From CAVSRC01 sp963743015 (lineage in GTDB: Bacteria; Pseudomonadota; Alphaproteobacteria; Rhizobiales; Kaistiaceae), in the NCBI GenBank assembly GCA_963743015.1, contig CAVUOD010000014.1:248001-312000 (forward strand): DNA of 64,000 bases, read 5' to 3'. The notes under the pieces were generated by a model, which was not told the DNA's origin, made no database searches, and saw only the letters and a list, made by a program, of their open reading frames with translations. The translations under genes and the position numbers were made by a program. Below, one piece after another: positions 45,972 through 55,135 of the stretch. Numbering within the stretch: the stretch's first letter is position 1; each line of letters starts with the position of its first letter.

Positions 45972-47177
45972 ATGAACCGCATGCTTAAGCTGTTCGCCGC
46001 TGCGGCGGCGGCAACGACGCTTGTAACCGGCGCAGCGGCAGCCGCCGATGCACCGCCGCTCAAGATCGGCATTTCGCTGTCGCTGACCGGCGATTTTGCC
46101 GACCCCGGCAAGGCCGCGCAGCGTGGCTACGAATTGTGGGCCGACGAGGTCAACAAGACGGGCGGCATTCTCGGGCGCAAGGTCCAGATCAAGATCGTCA
46201 ATGACGCCTCCAGCCCCGACCAGGTGGTGACCAACTACCAGAACCTCATCACCCAGGACAAAGTCGATATCGTCTTCGGGCCGTTCTCGAGCCTGCTGAC
46301 GATCCCGTCGGCGCGTGTCGCCAAGCGCTACGGCTATGCCTTCATCGAGCCGGCCGGCGGTGGGCCGAAGGTCTTCGCCCAGCACCTCGACAACCTGTTC
46401 TTCGTGCAGCCGGCACCGGTGGTGAAGGGCGGCGACATCTTCGCCAAGTACATCCTGTCGCTGCCCAAGGACCAGCAGCCGAAGACCGCCGCCTATGCCA
46501 AGCTAGACGATCCCTTCGCCGCGCCGATCGCCGATTACGTCAAGAAGGAGTTCGAGGCGGCCGGGATCAAGACGGTCTACGACGAGACCTATCCGGCCGA
46601 GTTGGCTGATCTCACGCCGATCGTCGCCGGCTACGCGGCAAAGAACCCCGACGTCGTGGTCGGCGGGACCCAGTCGCTGGACGCGTTTGCCCAGGTCAAG
46701 GCGATGATCCAGCTGAAGTTCAATCCGAAATGGCTGTTCCTGTCGAACGGAGCCAATTCGCCGACCGAGTTCCCGGACAAGGTGGGTGCCAACAACGTCG
46801 CAGGCGTCTTCTCCAGCGGCGACTGGTATCCGGATTCGCCGGTGGCCGGCAGCAAGGAATTCATCAAGGCCTATGTCGCCAAGTATGGCGGCGATGCCTA
46901 CGGCATCGATTCGACATCCGCCGAGGCCTACTCCGCCGGTCTGGTTCTGGAGCAGGTCGCCAAGAAGACCGGCAAGGTCGACAATGCGACGATCATCAAG
47001 ACGCTGCACAGCGGAACCTGGAAGACGCTGGTCGGCGATCTGAGCTGGGATGCCGATGGTGCGCCGCAGGGTGAATACCTGCTGGTCCAGTGGATCGACG
47101 GCAAGCTCACCACGGTGTTCCCGCCGGATTCGGCACAGCACGCGCCGGTGGCACCCAAGCCCAACTGGGGCGGCTAA
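45972..47177 (+). CDS. Branched-chain amino-acid/amide-type ABC substrate-binding protein
   Basis: A 401-residue periplasmic protein of the LivJ/LivK-like peripla_BP_6 group. A Sec signal (MLKLFAAAAAATTLVTGAAAA) is followed by KIGISLSLTGDFADPGKAA, ILGRKVQIKIVNDASSPDQ and NLITQDKVDIVFGPFSS, the ligand-cleft strands of this family. Actual ligand may be an aromatic, amide or carboxylic acid rather than an amino acid. A strong stem-loop separates it from the permease genes. Confidence 0.92.
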   Translation: MNRMLKLFAAAAAATTLVTGAAAAADAPPLKIGISLSLTGDFADPGKAAQRGYELWADEVNKTGGILGRKVQIKIVNDASSPDQVVTNYQNLITQDKVDIVFGPFSSLLTIPSARVAKRYGYAFIEPAGGGPKVFAQHLDNLFFVQPAPVVKGGDIFAKYILSLPKDQQPKTAAYAKLDDPFAAPIADYVKKEFEAAGIKTVYDETYPAELADLTPIVAGYAAKNPDVVVGGTQSLDAFAQVKAMIQLKFNPKWLFLSNGANSPTEFPDKVGANNVAGVFSSGDWYPDSPVAGSKEFIKAYVAKYGGDAYGIDSTSAEAYSAGLVLEQVAKKTGKVDNATIIKTLHSGTWKTLVGDLSWDADGAPQGEYLLVQWIDGKLTTVFPPDSAQHAPVAPKPNWGG

Positions 47178-47186
47178 GAAGAAGCC

Positions 47187-47222
47187 GGCGCGACGCATGG
47201 CCTGTCCGGCGTGCGTCGCGCC
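47187..47222 (+). terminator. Stem-loop between binding-protein and permease genes
   Basis: GGCGCGACGCA, 14-base loop, TGCGTCGCGCC: a perfect eleven-base stem in the 78-bp gap after the binding-protein stop. It likely raises binding-protein output relative to the permeases. Confidence 0.65.
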
Positions 47223-47255
47223 AAACCAAACCCGGTCTGAGCAGAAAGAAGCGCA

Positions 47256-48134
47256 ATGCACGCTTTGGTCCAGGCGGTCATCCTCGGCATGCTGACCGGC
47301 GGCGTCTATGCCCTGATGGCCAGCGGCCAGACGCTCATCTTCGGCATCATGAAGGTCGTCAATCTCGCACAGGCGGCCTTCGTGATCCTGGCGGCCTATC
47401 TGTCGTTCAGCCTGTTCACGCTGACCGGGCTCGACCCGTTCGTGTCGATCCTGATCACCACGCCGGTCCTGTTCGTGCTCGGCGCAATCGCCCAATGGGG
47501 GCTGCTCAGACCCCTGCGCGCCGACGAGGCCCCTCACCTCTCGCTGCTCGTTACCTTCGCCATGGCGCTCGGCATCGAAGGTTTCCTGGCGCTCTCCTAT
47601 GCCACGACGTTTCGGTCGATCCAGCCCGGTTATGAGAACTTCGGCTGGACGATATGGGGCTATCAGGTGAACGCGGTGCGCTTCTATGCCTTCCTGTTGT
47701 CGCTGGCGATGCTCGGGATCCTCTACCTGGTCATGCATCGCACCAAGCTCGGCTGGGCGATCCGCGCCACGGTCCAAAACCCGATGTCGGCGCAACTGCT
47801 CGGCGTCAATGCCAAGATGGTCGCCGCCTTCGGCTTCGGGCTCGGCACGGCGACGGCCGCAGCCTCCGGCGCGGTCTTCGGCATCATCTCGCCGTTCAAT
47901 CCGGGAAGCCACTACGACCTGATCAGCCGCCTGCTGACCATCGTCGTGCTCGGCGGACTTGGCAGCATCGGCGGATCGATCGTCGCGGCGCTGGTGATGG
48001 GTGTCGGCTCCGCCGTCATCGCCATGCTGTTCTCGCCGGTCTGGTCGGATTTCTCCTTCTTCGTGGTGCTGCTGCTGGTGCTGCTGCTGCGCCCGGAGGG
48101 GCTCTACGGTCAACGCATGCGGGGCGCGATATGA
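47256..48134 (+). CDS. livH: Branched-chain-type ABC transporter permease LivH
   Basis: A 292-residue membrane protein with about eight helices. LivH marks are GMLTGGVYALMASGQTLIFGIMKVVNLAQ near residue 8 (split), the central RATVQNPMSAQLLGVN and LLTIVVLGGLGSIGGSIVAAL near residue 225. Its stop overlaps the livM ATG by 3 bases. Confidence 0.93.
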   Translation: MHALVQAVILGMLTGGVYALMASGQTLIFGIMKVVNLAQAAFVILAAYLSFSLFTLTGLDPFVSILITTPVLFVLGAIAQWGLLRPLRADEAPHLSLLVTFAMALGIEGFLALSYATTFRSIQPGYENFGWTIWGYQVNAVRFYAFLLSLAMLGILYLVMHRTKLGWAIRATVQNPMSAQLLGVNAKMVAAFGFGLGTATAAASGAVFGIISPFNPGSHYDLISRLLTIVVLGGLGSIGGSIVAALVMGVGSAVIAMLFSPVWSDFSFFVVLLLVLLLRPEGLYGQRMRGAI

Positions 48135-49144
48135 CGCGTGCAGGACTCATCCGCGCCATCGTGTTCTTCGGGGCATTCACGCTGCTGCCGTTGGTGGTCG
48201 GGCCGCAGTGGATCATCAACATGCTGATCTTCACCCTCATGTATGCCGGCCTGGCGAGCGCATGGAATCTGCTCGGCGGCTATGTCGGCTATCCCTCGCT
48301 CGGCCACGCCGCCTTCTTCGGCATCGGCGCCTATGCCGTGGCCATCGTCTTCGAGAGCAGCGTCGGCAACGGCTACGGGCCCTTCCTGCTGCTCCCGGCA
48401 ATCGGCGTCGGGGCGGCGCTCATCAGCGTGCCGATCGGCTGGATCGCCATGCGCACGCGCGCCGACGTCTTTGCCATCGTCACCATCACCCTGCTCTTCA
48501 TCGCCCAGACGCTGGCCTTCAACCTGAGGGGAATCACCGACGGGGCGCAGGGCAAGTCCGTCGGCATCCCGCCCTTCCCGACGGCCACCTATGACCGGCC
48601 GTTCTACTACGCGATGCTGGCGCTGCTGGCGCTCGCCATGGGAGTCTCCTTCTATTTCCGTCGTTCCAAGATCGGCCTGTCGCTGCTGGCAGTGCGTGCC
48701 GACGAGGACAAGGCGGAGGGCGTCGGTGTCCATGTCACCGGCGTCAAGCTGATCGCCTTCGCCGTCAGCGTCGGCATCACGGCGATGATCGGCGGGGTGT
48801 GGGCCTACTATGTCGGCTTCGTCTACCCGCAGTTCGCAGTCGATCCGCTGGTCACCATCGGCATGGTGCTGATGACGTTCCTGGGCGGGCGGGCGACTTT
48901 GTGGGGGCCGGTCATCGGGGCGTTCATCCTGGTGCCGGCGCAGCAGACCTTCGCCTACCAGTTCGGCGCCAGCCAGGTCTATCTCTTGGCCTATGCCGCG
49001 ATCTTCCTGATCATCATGCTGCTCTTGCCGCGCGGCATCCTGCCGACGATCGCCGATCGCCTGCGCCGCTCACGCGCGCCGAACACGCTGTCCGGCAATG
49101 GCGCCGCGGCCGGGACGATCGACAAGCTGCAGGTGGCGGAATGA
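48131..49144 (+). CDS. livM: Branched-chain-type ABC transporter permease LivM
   Basis: A 337-residue membrane protein. It has LMYAGLASAWNLLGGYVGYPSLGHAAFFGIGAY (in two parts), the family sequence near residue 40, LAVRADEDKAEGVGV in the cytoplasmic coupling region and VLMTFLGGRATLWGPVIGA near the C-terminus. ATG at 48131 overlaps livH and its stop overlaps the livG ATG by 4 bases. Confidence 0.93.
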   Translation: MTRAGLIRAIVFFGAFTLLPLVVGPQWIINMLIFTLMYAGLASAWNLLGGYVGYPSLGHAAFFGIGAYAVAIVFESSVGNGYGPFLLLPAIGVGAALISVPIGWIAMRTRADVFAIVTITLLFIAQTLAFNLRGITDGAQGKSVGIPPFPTATYDRPFYYAMLALLALAMGVSFYFRRSKIGLSLLAVRADEDKAEGVGVHVTGVKLIAFAVSVGITAMIGGVWAYYVGFVYPQFAVDPLVTIGMVLMTFLGGRATLWGPVIGAFILVPAQQTFAYQFGASQVYLLAYAAIFLIIMLLLPRGILPTIADRLRRSRAPNTLSGNGAAAGTIDKLQVAE

Positions 49145-49875
49145 CGGCCGCGCTCCTCGAAGTCGACCGGCTGTCCAAGCATTTCGGCGGCGTCCGCGCC
49201 GTCGACGATTGCAGCTTTTCGGTCGGTAAAGGCACGATCACGGCGCTTATCGGGCCGAACGGCTCGGGCAAGACCACGGCATTCAACATCATCACCGGCT
49301 ATCTCAAGGCCGATGAGGGCGCCATCCGATTCGACGGCCATCAGGTGGAGAAGCCGGACCCCGGTCAGCTCTACCGGCGGGGGCTGTCGCGCACGTTCCA
49401 GCAGGCGCGCATCTTCCCGGAGCTCTCGGTCGAGGAAAATCTGGTGGTCGCCGCCGGGCACTCGTGGCGCGGCCTGTTCGGCGCCAGACTGACCGGCAGC
49501 GACCGGCGGCGCGCGCGCGAGATGCTGGAGGAGTTCCGGCTTGCCGGCCTCGCCGATCGGCCGGCCGGCGATCTCTCCTACGGACAGCGCAAGCTTCTGG
49601 AGTTTGCCGCGGTTCTGATGAGCCGGCCGAAGCTCGTTCTGCTCGACGAGCCGACCGCCGGCGTCAACCCGGTGATGATCAACACGATGGAGTACCACAT
49701 CCGTGCCCGGCACAAGGAGGGCGTGACCTTCCTGATTGTCGAGCACGACATGCAACTGGTCATGCGGCTCTGCGATCCCGTGATCGTTCTCGATCGCGGC
49801 GCGCGGATCGCCATGGGGACGCCGGCCGAGGTGCAGGTCGACCCGCTCGTGCTTGACGCATATCTCGGCGACTGA
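49141..49875 (+). CDS. livG: Branched-chain-type ABC transporter ATP-binding protein LivG
   Basis: A 244-residue ATPase. Walker A is GPNGSGKTTAFN; the LivG-type FQQARIFPELSVEENL follows; signature is LSYGQRKLLEFA, Walker B VLLDEPTAGVNP and switch His in EHDM. The size is normal. Start ATG 49141 overlaps the livM stop. Confidence 0.94.
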   Translation: MTAALLEVDRLSKHFGGVRAVDDCSFSVGKGTITALIGPNGSGKTTAFNIITGYLKADEGAIRFDGHQVEKPDPGQLYRRGLSRTFQQARIFPELSVEENLVVAAGHSWRGLFGARLTGSDRRRAREMLEEFRLAGLADRPAGDLSYGQRKLLEFAAVLMSRPKLVLLDEPTAGVNPVMINTMEYHIRARHKEGVTFLIVEHDMQLVMRLCDPVIVLDRGARIAMGTPAEVQVDPLVLDAYLGD

Positions 49876-49885
49876 GGCTGATGGA

Positions 49886-50758
49886 ATGACATCCAACGGA
49901 ACCAACCGGCCGGAATCGCAGGGCAACGGAGAGCCGATCATCCTGCGGCTGTCCGCAGTGACCGCCGGATACGGTGCGGGGCTGATTCTCAAGGGCATCG
50001 ACCTTGCCGTCGAAAGCGGCAAGATCCTGTGCCTGATCGGGCCGAACGGTTCCGGAAAGTCGACCGTGCTCAAGACGATCAGCGGGCTCCTGCGTCCGCA
50101 GGACGGCCAGGTGGTGTTTCGCGGCGAGGATATCAGCCGCCTGTCGTCGAAGGAGCGACTGACGCGCGGCGTCGTCCACGTTCCTCAGGATCGCAGCCTC
50201 TTTCCGGGGATGACGGTCTGGGAGAACGTGCTGATGGGTGCCTTCATCCTGTCGGACAAGGCCCTGATCCGCGACCGGGTGGAGCGGATTGCCACGCTCT
50301 TCCCGATCATCGCCGAACGTCGCCACGCGGCCGCCGGCTCGCTCTCCGGCGGCGAGCAGAAGCAGGTCGAGCTGGCGCGCTCATTGATGCTCGATCCGGC
50401 GCTGGTGCTGCTCGACGAACCGTCGATCGGACTGGATCACAAGGCGCGCAAGTCGGTCTTCGCGTCGATCGCGGCGCTGGCAAACGATGGCCGGACGGTT
50501 CTTCTGGTCGAGCAGAATGCGCGTTCCGGCCTGACCGTGGCGGACCAGGCCGCGGTCCTCGAAGGCGGCCGCATTGCGCTCAACGGCACGGGATCCGGCC
50601 TGCTCAACGATCCCGAGGTCGCCAGGCTCTATCTCGGCGCCGGCGCCGGCAGCACGATGGGTAGCGGCCGTCGCCGCGTCGCATCCCGGCACCCATCAGA
50701 CCGCGCAGTGACGATGCGGCGCGGCACGACAGGGACTTGGGTCGCGGTGAAGCGGTGA
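49886..50758 (+). CDS. livF: Branched-chain-type ABC transporter ATP-binding protein LivF
   Basis: A 290-residue ATPase with Walker A GPNGSGKST, LSGGEQKQVELARSLM and LVLLDEPSIGLD. The core ends at ARLYLGA, where LivF usually stops, but about 40 further basic residues follow (Arg/Ser/Gly-rich), so the tail may be an extension or the result of an unnoticed frame change. ATG 49886 was chosen; an in-frame TTG/GTG further up overlaps livG. Confidence 0.9.
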   Translation: MTSNGTNRPESQGNGEPIILRLSAVTAGYGAGLILKGIDLAVESGKILCLIGPNGSGKSTVLKTISGLLRPQDGQVVFRGEDISRLSSKERLTRGVVHVPQDRSLFPGMTVWENVLMGAFILSDKALIRDRVERIATLFPIIAERRHAAAGSLSGGEQKQVELARSLMLDPALVLLDEPSIGLDHKARKSVFASIAALANDGRTVLLVEQNARSGLTVADQAAVLEGGRIALNGTGSGLLNDPEVARLYLGAGAGSTMGSGRRRVASRHPSDRAVTMRRGTTGTWVAVKR

Positions 50759-50762
50759 GTCG

Positions 50763-51533
50763 ATGTTTTCGCTCGAATCCTTCAGCCTGGCCGGTCGTCA
50801 CGCCCTTGTAACCGGCGGCAGCGCCGGTATCGGCGCGGCGATTGCGGAGGGTCTGGCAGCGGCCGGCGCCGACGTCATGGTGACGGCACATGCCCGCACG
50901 CCCGACGCCGCGCTCAAGGCAATCGCCCGATCCGGCCGGCGGGCGGAGGCGATCACGATCGATCTCGCGTCGCTCGATGCCGACGGCGCTGCCCGCCTCG
51001 TGGAAGAGGTCGAGACGCGGCTCGGCGGTTTGGACATCCTGGTCAACAATGCCGGCATCATCCGCCGCGCCGATGCCGGCGCCTATTCGCAAGCCGACTG
51101 GCAGGCGGTGATCGACGTCAACCTCAATGCCACCTGGTATCTCGCCCAGGCGGCCGGGCGCCAGATGGCTGTCGACGGACGCGGCAGCATCGTCAACATT
51201 GCCTCGATCCTCGGCTTTCAGGGCGGCGTCCGCGTTCCGGCCTATGCCGCAAGCAAACACGCGCTGATCGGCCTGACACGTGCGCTCGCCAACGAGTGGG
51301 CGGCCCGCGGCGTCAATGTGAATGCCATCGCGCCCGGCTATGTGGCGACGGAAAACACCAAGGCGCTGCGCGACGATGCGGTGCGCGCGAAAGCGCTGCT
51401 CGACCGCATCCCCGCCGGCCGCTTCGGCGAGCCCGACGACATCGTCGGCGCGGTGGTCTTCCTGTGCTCGGACGCCGCCCGATACGTCAACGGCTCGGTG
51501 CTGGCCGTCGATGGCGGCTGGCTGGCGCGATGA
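50763..51533 (+). CDS. SDR-family oxidoreductase, 2-deoxy-D-gluconate 3-dehydrogenase-like
   Basis: A 256-residue classical short-chain dehydrogenase. Cofactor motif is TGGSAGIGAAIAEGLAAAGA, then NNAGIIRR, catalytic Ser in NIASILGFQGG, YAASK as Tyr-x3-Lys, and the C-terminal DGGW. NNAG-II-RR and GFQGG resemble KduD-type enzymes. It starts 4 bp after livF, so it belongs to the same operon and probably oxidises a hydroxy intermediate. Confidence 0.87.
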   Translation: MFSLESFSLAGRHALVTGGSAGIGAAIAEGLAAAGADVMVTAHARTPDAALKAIARSGRRAEAITIDLASLDADGAARLVEEVETRLGGLDILVNNAGIIRRADAGAYSQADWQAVIDVNLNATWYLAQAAGRQMAVDGRGSIVNIASILGFQGGVRVPAYAASKHALIGLTRALANEWAARGVNVNAIAPGYVATENTKALRDDAVRAKALLDRIPAGRFGEPDDIVGAVVFLCSDAARYVNGSVLAVDGGWLAR

Positions 51534-51611
51534 TGCGCGCGCCTTCGCGACAATCGGGCTGCGGCCCGGACCGTATGACGACACGATTCTGACCGGGGAA
51601 GGACGGAGCGG

Positions 51612-52658
51612 ATGGACAAGGCGAGAGTGCAGAAGGAGGGCCGGCGCAAGGAGCGGCGCGTGGCGCTTGCCAATGACGAGCTCGGCGAGGACCTGCGTCT
51701 GCAGCTCTATCGCACCCAGCTTGTCATCCGCCATGCGGAACAGCGCGCCTACGACCTGTTCCTGCAGAATCTGGTCAAGGGCACCAGCCATCTGTCGCTG
51801 GGCCAGGAGGCGGTCGCTGCCGGCGTCGCCGGCGCCATGCGCCCGGGCGACCTGTCGTTCTGCACCTATCGCGGCCATGCCCACACGCTTGCCCGCGGTG
51901 TCGCGATCGAGAAGGTGCTTGGTGAGCTGATGCAGCGCGACAACGGGTTGATGCGCGGCAAGGGCGGCTCGATGCACCTGACCTCGGTCGAGCATGGCGT
52001 GATGGGCTCCTACGCCATCATCGGCGCCCATCTGCCGATCGCCTGCGGCGCCGCCTGGCGCGCCCAGTACAAGGGCGACAGCGACGTCTCGGTGTGCTTC
52101 TTCGGCGACGGCACCACCAATATCGGCGCCTTCCACGAGGCGCTCAATTTCGCGGCTGTGTGGAAGCTGCCGGTGATCTTCGTCTGCGAGAACAACCTCT
52201 ACATGGAGTACACGCCGATCCGCGACGTGACCGCCGTGCCGCATCCGGCCGCGGATCGCGCCGGCTCCTACGGGCTCGAGCGCATCGTCATCGACGGCAA
52301 CGATGCCGACGAGGTCTACCGGACAGCGAGCGCCGCCTTTGCCCGCGCCCGCGCCGGCGACGGACCGTCGCTGATCGAATGCCTGACCTATCGCCATAGC
52401 GGCCATTCGCGCGCCGATCCGGCCAAATACCGCCCGCCCGGCGAGCTCGAGGAGTGGCTGAAGCGCGACCCGATCCCGTTCTATCGCGCCCGGCTGCTTC
52501 AGTTCGACATTGCCGAAGACACCATTGCCGCCATCGAGGCGGAGGTGATGCGCGAGGTCGACGCGGCGACCGAGACCTGCAAGGCGGCGTCGATGCCGAC
52601 CGCCGAGATCCTCACCACAGACGTTTATGCCGATGGAGGCTGGGCATGGCGGAACTGA
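51612..52658 (+). CDS. 2-oxoacid/acetoin dehydrogenase E1 component, alpha subunit
   Basis: A 348-residue thiamine-diphosphate enzyme subunit (AcoA/PdhA type). The ThDP-Mg motif is FFGDGTTNIGAFHEALNFAA (GDG-x..-N), with GKGGSMHL before and TYRHSGHSRADP near the phosphorylation-loop site. It forms the alpha2-beta2 E1 with the next gene. Acetoin dehydrogenase is a good guess because the subunit is short and sits in a catabolic operon, but branched-chain or pyruvate substrates are possible. Confidence 0.88.
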   Translation: MDKARVQKEGRRKERRVALANDELGEDLRLQLYRTQLVIRHAEQRAYDLFLQNLVKGTSHLSLGQEAVAAGVAGAMRPGDLSFCTYRGHAHTLARGVAIEKVLGELMQRDNGLMRGKGGSMHLTSVEHGVMGSYAIIGAHLPIACGAAWRAQYKGDSDVSVCFFGDGTTNIGAFHEALNFAAVWKLPVIFVCENNLYMEYTPIRDVTAVPHPAADRAGSYGLERIVIDGNDADEVYRTASAAFARARAGDGPSLIECLTYRHSGHSRADPAKYRPPGELEEWLKRDPIPFYRARLLQFDIAEDTIAAIEAEVMREVDAATETCKAASMPTAEILTTDVYADGGWAWRN

Positions 52659-53626
52659 CCTATCGCGACGCCGTCGCCCGCGCCATCACCCAGGAGATGG
52701 AGCGCGACCCGGACGTGGTGTTCCTCGGCGAGGATGTCGCCGGTGCCGGCGGCGTGTTCAAGGCGACCGTCGGCCTGCTGGAGAAGTTCGGGCCGAAGCG
52801 CGTGCGCGATACGCCGATCTCGGAACAGGCGATCCTCGGCGCCGCCATGGGCGCGGCAATGACCGGCCTGAAGCCGATCGCCGAGATCATGTTCTCCGAC
52901 TTCCTGGCGGTGTGCTTCGACTTCATCGCCAACGAGTTCCCCAAGAGCCGCTACATGTCGAACGGCCAGCTCAAATGCCCGCTGGTCGTGCGCACCGGCA
53001 ACGGCGCCGGTTCGCGCTTTGGCGCCCAGCACTCACAGAGCGTCGAGAACTGGTGCATGATGATCCCGGGCTTGAAGGTGGTGGCGCCGTCGACGCCGCG
53101 CGACGTGGTCGGCCTGCTGGCCGCGGCAGTGCGCGATCCCGATCCGGTGATCTTCTTCGAGCACAAGTCGCTCTATCCGGTGAAGGGCGAGGTGCCAGAC
53201 GGCGAGATCGTCGACAGCCTCGGCACGGCGCGCATCGTCCGCCCCGGCAAGGATGCCACCATCCTGGCGCTGGCCCTGATGGTGCCACGGGCGCTTGCCG
53301 CGGCCGAGCGGCTCAAGGCGGAACAGGACATCGACTGCGAAGTGATCGACGTGCGCTCGCTGGTGCCGCTCGACACGCGGACCATCCTCGGCTCGGTGGC
53401 ACGCACCGGCCGCCTGTTCACCGTCGAGGAGAACCCGCGCCTGTGCGGCTGGGGGGCGGAGATCGTCTCGATCGTCGCCGACGAGGCATTCTACGATCTC
53501 GACGGTCCGCCGGTCAGGATCACCACGCCGCACGTTCCGCTTCCCGCCGCCGATGTGCTCGAAGACATGATCCTGCCGACCGTCGACCGGATCGCGGAGA
53601 CGGTGAAGCGCGGCCTGGAGAGCTGA
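52646..53626 (+). CDS. 2-oxoacid/acetoin dehydrogenase E1 component, beta subunit
   Basis: A 326-residue transketolase-like subunit with VFLGEDVAGAGGVFKAT, DTPISEQAILGAAMGAAMTG and VIDVRSLVPLDTRTIL. The conserved Glu in SEQAI activates ThDP. ATG 52646 overlaps the alpha-subunit gene by 13 bases, so expression is coupled. Confidence 0.9.
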   Translation: MAELTYRDAVARAITQEMERDPDVVFLGEDVAGAGGVFKATVGLLEKFGPKRVRDTPISEQAILGAAMGAAMTGLKPIAEIMFSDFLAVCFDFIANEFPKSRYMSNGQLKCPLVVRTGNGAGSRFGAQHSQSVENWCMMIPGLKVVAPSTPRDVVGLLAAAVRDPDPVIFFEHKSLYPVKGEVPDGEIVDSLGTARIVRPGKDATILALALMVPRALAAAERLKAEQDIDCEVIDVRSLVPLDTRTILGSVARTGRLFTVEENPRLCGWGAEIVSIVADEAFYDLDGPPVRITTPHVPLPAADVLEDMILPTVDRIAETVKRGLES

Positions 53627-53656
53627 GGCGCCGTTTCCCAAGGCAGAGGTATCATC

Positions 53657-55108
53657 ATGGACGACAATCTCATCGCCAATGTTCCGACGGATCTGTGGAT
53701 CGGCGGCAAATGGCGCAAGGCTTCGGACGGCGGCCGCTTCGACGTGATCGATCCGGCCACCGAGACCACCATCACCTCGGTCGCCAGCGCCACCGTCGAG
53801 GACGCCCACGCCGCACTCGATGCGGCGGATGCCGCTTTCGCCGACTGGGCGGCGCGCTCGCCCCGCGAGCGCGCCGAGGTGCTGCGCAAGGCCTTCGAGC
53901 TGATGATGGCCGACGCCGAGCGCTTTGCCCGCCTGATCACGCTGGAGAACGGCAAGGCGCTGCCCGATTCGCGCGGCGAGGTCGCCTATGCCGCCGAGTT
54001 CTTCCGCTGGTATGCGGAAGAGGCGGTGCGCAATATCGGCGAGGTGTCGCGCGCGCCCGCCTCCGGCGCCCGCATCCTGGTGCACCACCGCCCGGCCGGC
54101 ATCGCCGTTCTGGTGACGCCGTGGAACTTCCCGGCGGCGATGGCCACCCGCAAGATCGGCCCGGCGCTGGCCGCCGGCTGCCCGGTGATCCTCAAGCCGG
54201 CCTCCGACACGCCGCTCACCATGCTGGCGCTGATGCCGGTGCTGGAAGAGGCCGGCGTGCCCGCCGGCGTCGTCAACGTCATCCCCTCGCGCGCCTCCGG
54301 CAAGGTGGTCTCGGCCATGCTGCACGACGCCAGAGTGCGCGTCGTCTCCTTCACCGGATCGACCGAGGTCGGCCGCAAGCTTCTCCACGAGGCCGCCGAT
54401 TTCATCGTCAACCCGGCCATGGAGCTCGGCGGCAATGCGCCCTTCATCGTCTTCGAGGACGCCGACATCGATGCCGCGGTCGATGGCGCCATGGTCGCCA
54501 AGATGCGCAACATGGGCGAGGCCTGCACCGCCGCCAACCGCTTCTATGTCCACGAGGCGGTGCATGACGCATTCGCCGAGAAGCTGACCGCCAGGATGGC
54601 CGCGCTGAAGATGGGCAACGGCCTCGAGGCGGGCGTCACCCTCGGACCGCTGGTCAACAGGCAAGGCCGCGACAAGGTGATCGCGCTGATCGATGACGCG
54701 CTTGCCAAGGGGGCGAAGCTCCTGACCGGCGGCACGCTGCCCAACGGCCCCGGCTTCTTCTACCCGGCGACGGTGCTCACCAATGTCAGCGACGATGCCA
54801 AAATGTTCAAGGACGAGATCTTCGGCCCGGTCGCGGCGCTCCAGACGTTCAGGACCGAGGACGAAGTCATCAAGCGCGCCAACGACACCGAATATGGTCT
54901 GGTCGCCTATCTCTACACACGCGACCTCGGCCGCGGCCTGCGCGTCTCCGAGAAGCTCGACTTCGGCATGGTCGGCCTCAACCGCGGCATCGTCTCCGAT
55001 CCGGCGGCGGCCTTCGGCGGCACCAAGCAGTCGGGCCTCGGCCGCGAAGGCGCCCATGTCGGCCTGATGGAGTTCCTGGAGACGCAATATGTGTCGGTGA
55101 GCTGGTAG
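53657..55108 (+). CDS. NAD(P)-dependent aldehyde / succinate-semialdehyde dehydrogenase
   Basis: A 483-residue ALDH-superfamily enzyme. TPWNFPAAMATRKIGPALAAG binds cofactor, FTGSTEVGRKL follows, the general-base Glu is in MELGGNAPFIVFEDAD, and the nucleophilic Cys is in MGEACTAANRF. This is closest in pattern to GabD. It is placed between the E1 beta and E2 genes, which is unusual and suggests it works on an aldehyde made in the same pathway. Confidence 0.9.
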   Translation: MDDNLIANVPTDLWIGGKWRKASDGGRFDVIDPATETTITSVASATVEDAHAALDAADAAFADWAARSPRERAEVLRKAFELMMADAERFARLITLENGKALPDSRGEVAYAAEFFRWYAEEAVRNIGEVSRAPASGARILVHHRPAGIAVLVTPWNFPAAMATRKIGPALAAGCPVILKPASDTPLTMLALMPVLEEAGVPAGVVNVIPSRASGKVVSAMLHDARVRVVSFTGSTEVGRKLLHEAADFIVNPAMELGGNAPFIVFEDADIDAAVDGAMVAKMRNMGEACTAANRFYVHEAVHDAFAEKLTARMAALKMGNGLEAGVTLGPLVNRQGRDKVIALIDDALAKGAKLLTGGTLPNGPGFFYPATVLTNVSDDAKMFKDEIFGPVAALQTFRTEDEVIKRANDTEYGLVAYLYTRDLGRGLRVSEKLDFGMVGLNRGIVSDPAAAFGGTKQSGLGREGAHVGLMEFLETQYVSVSW

Positions 55109-55135
55109 CGCCGGCTTCAGAGGAGCGTGAAGGTC

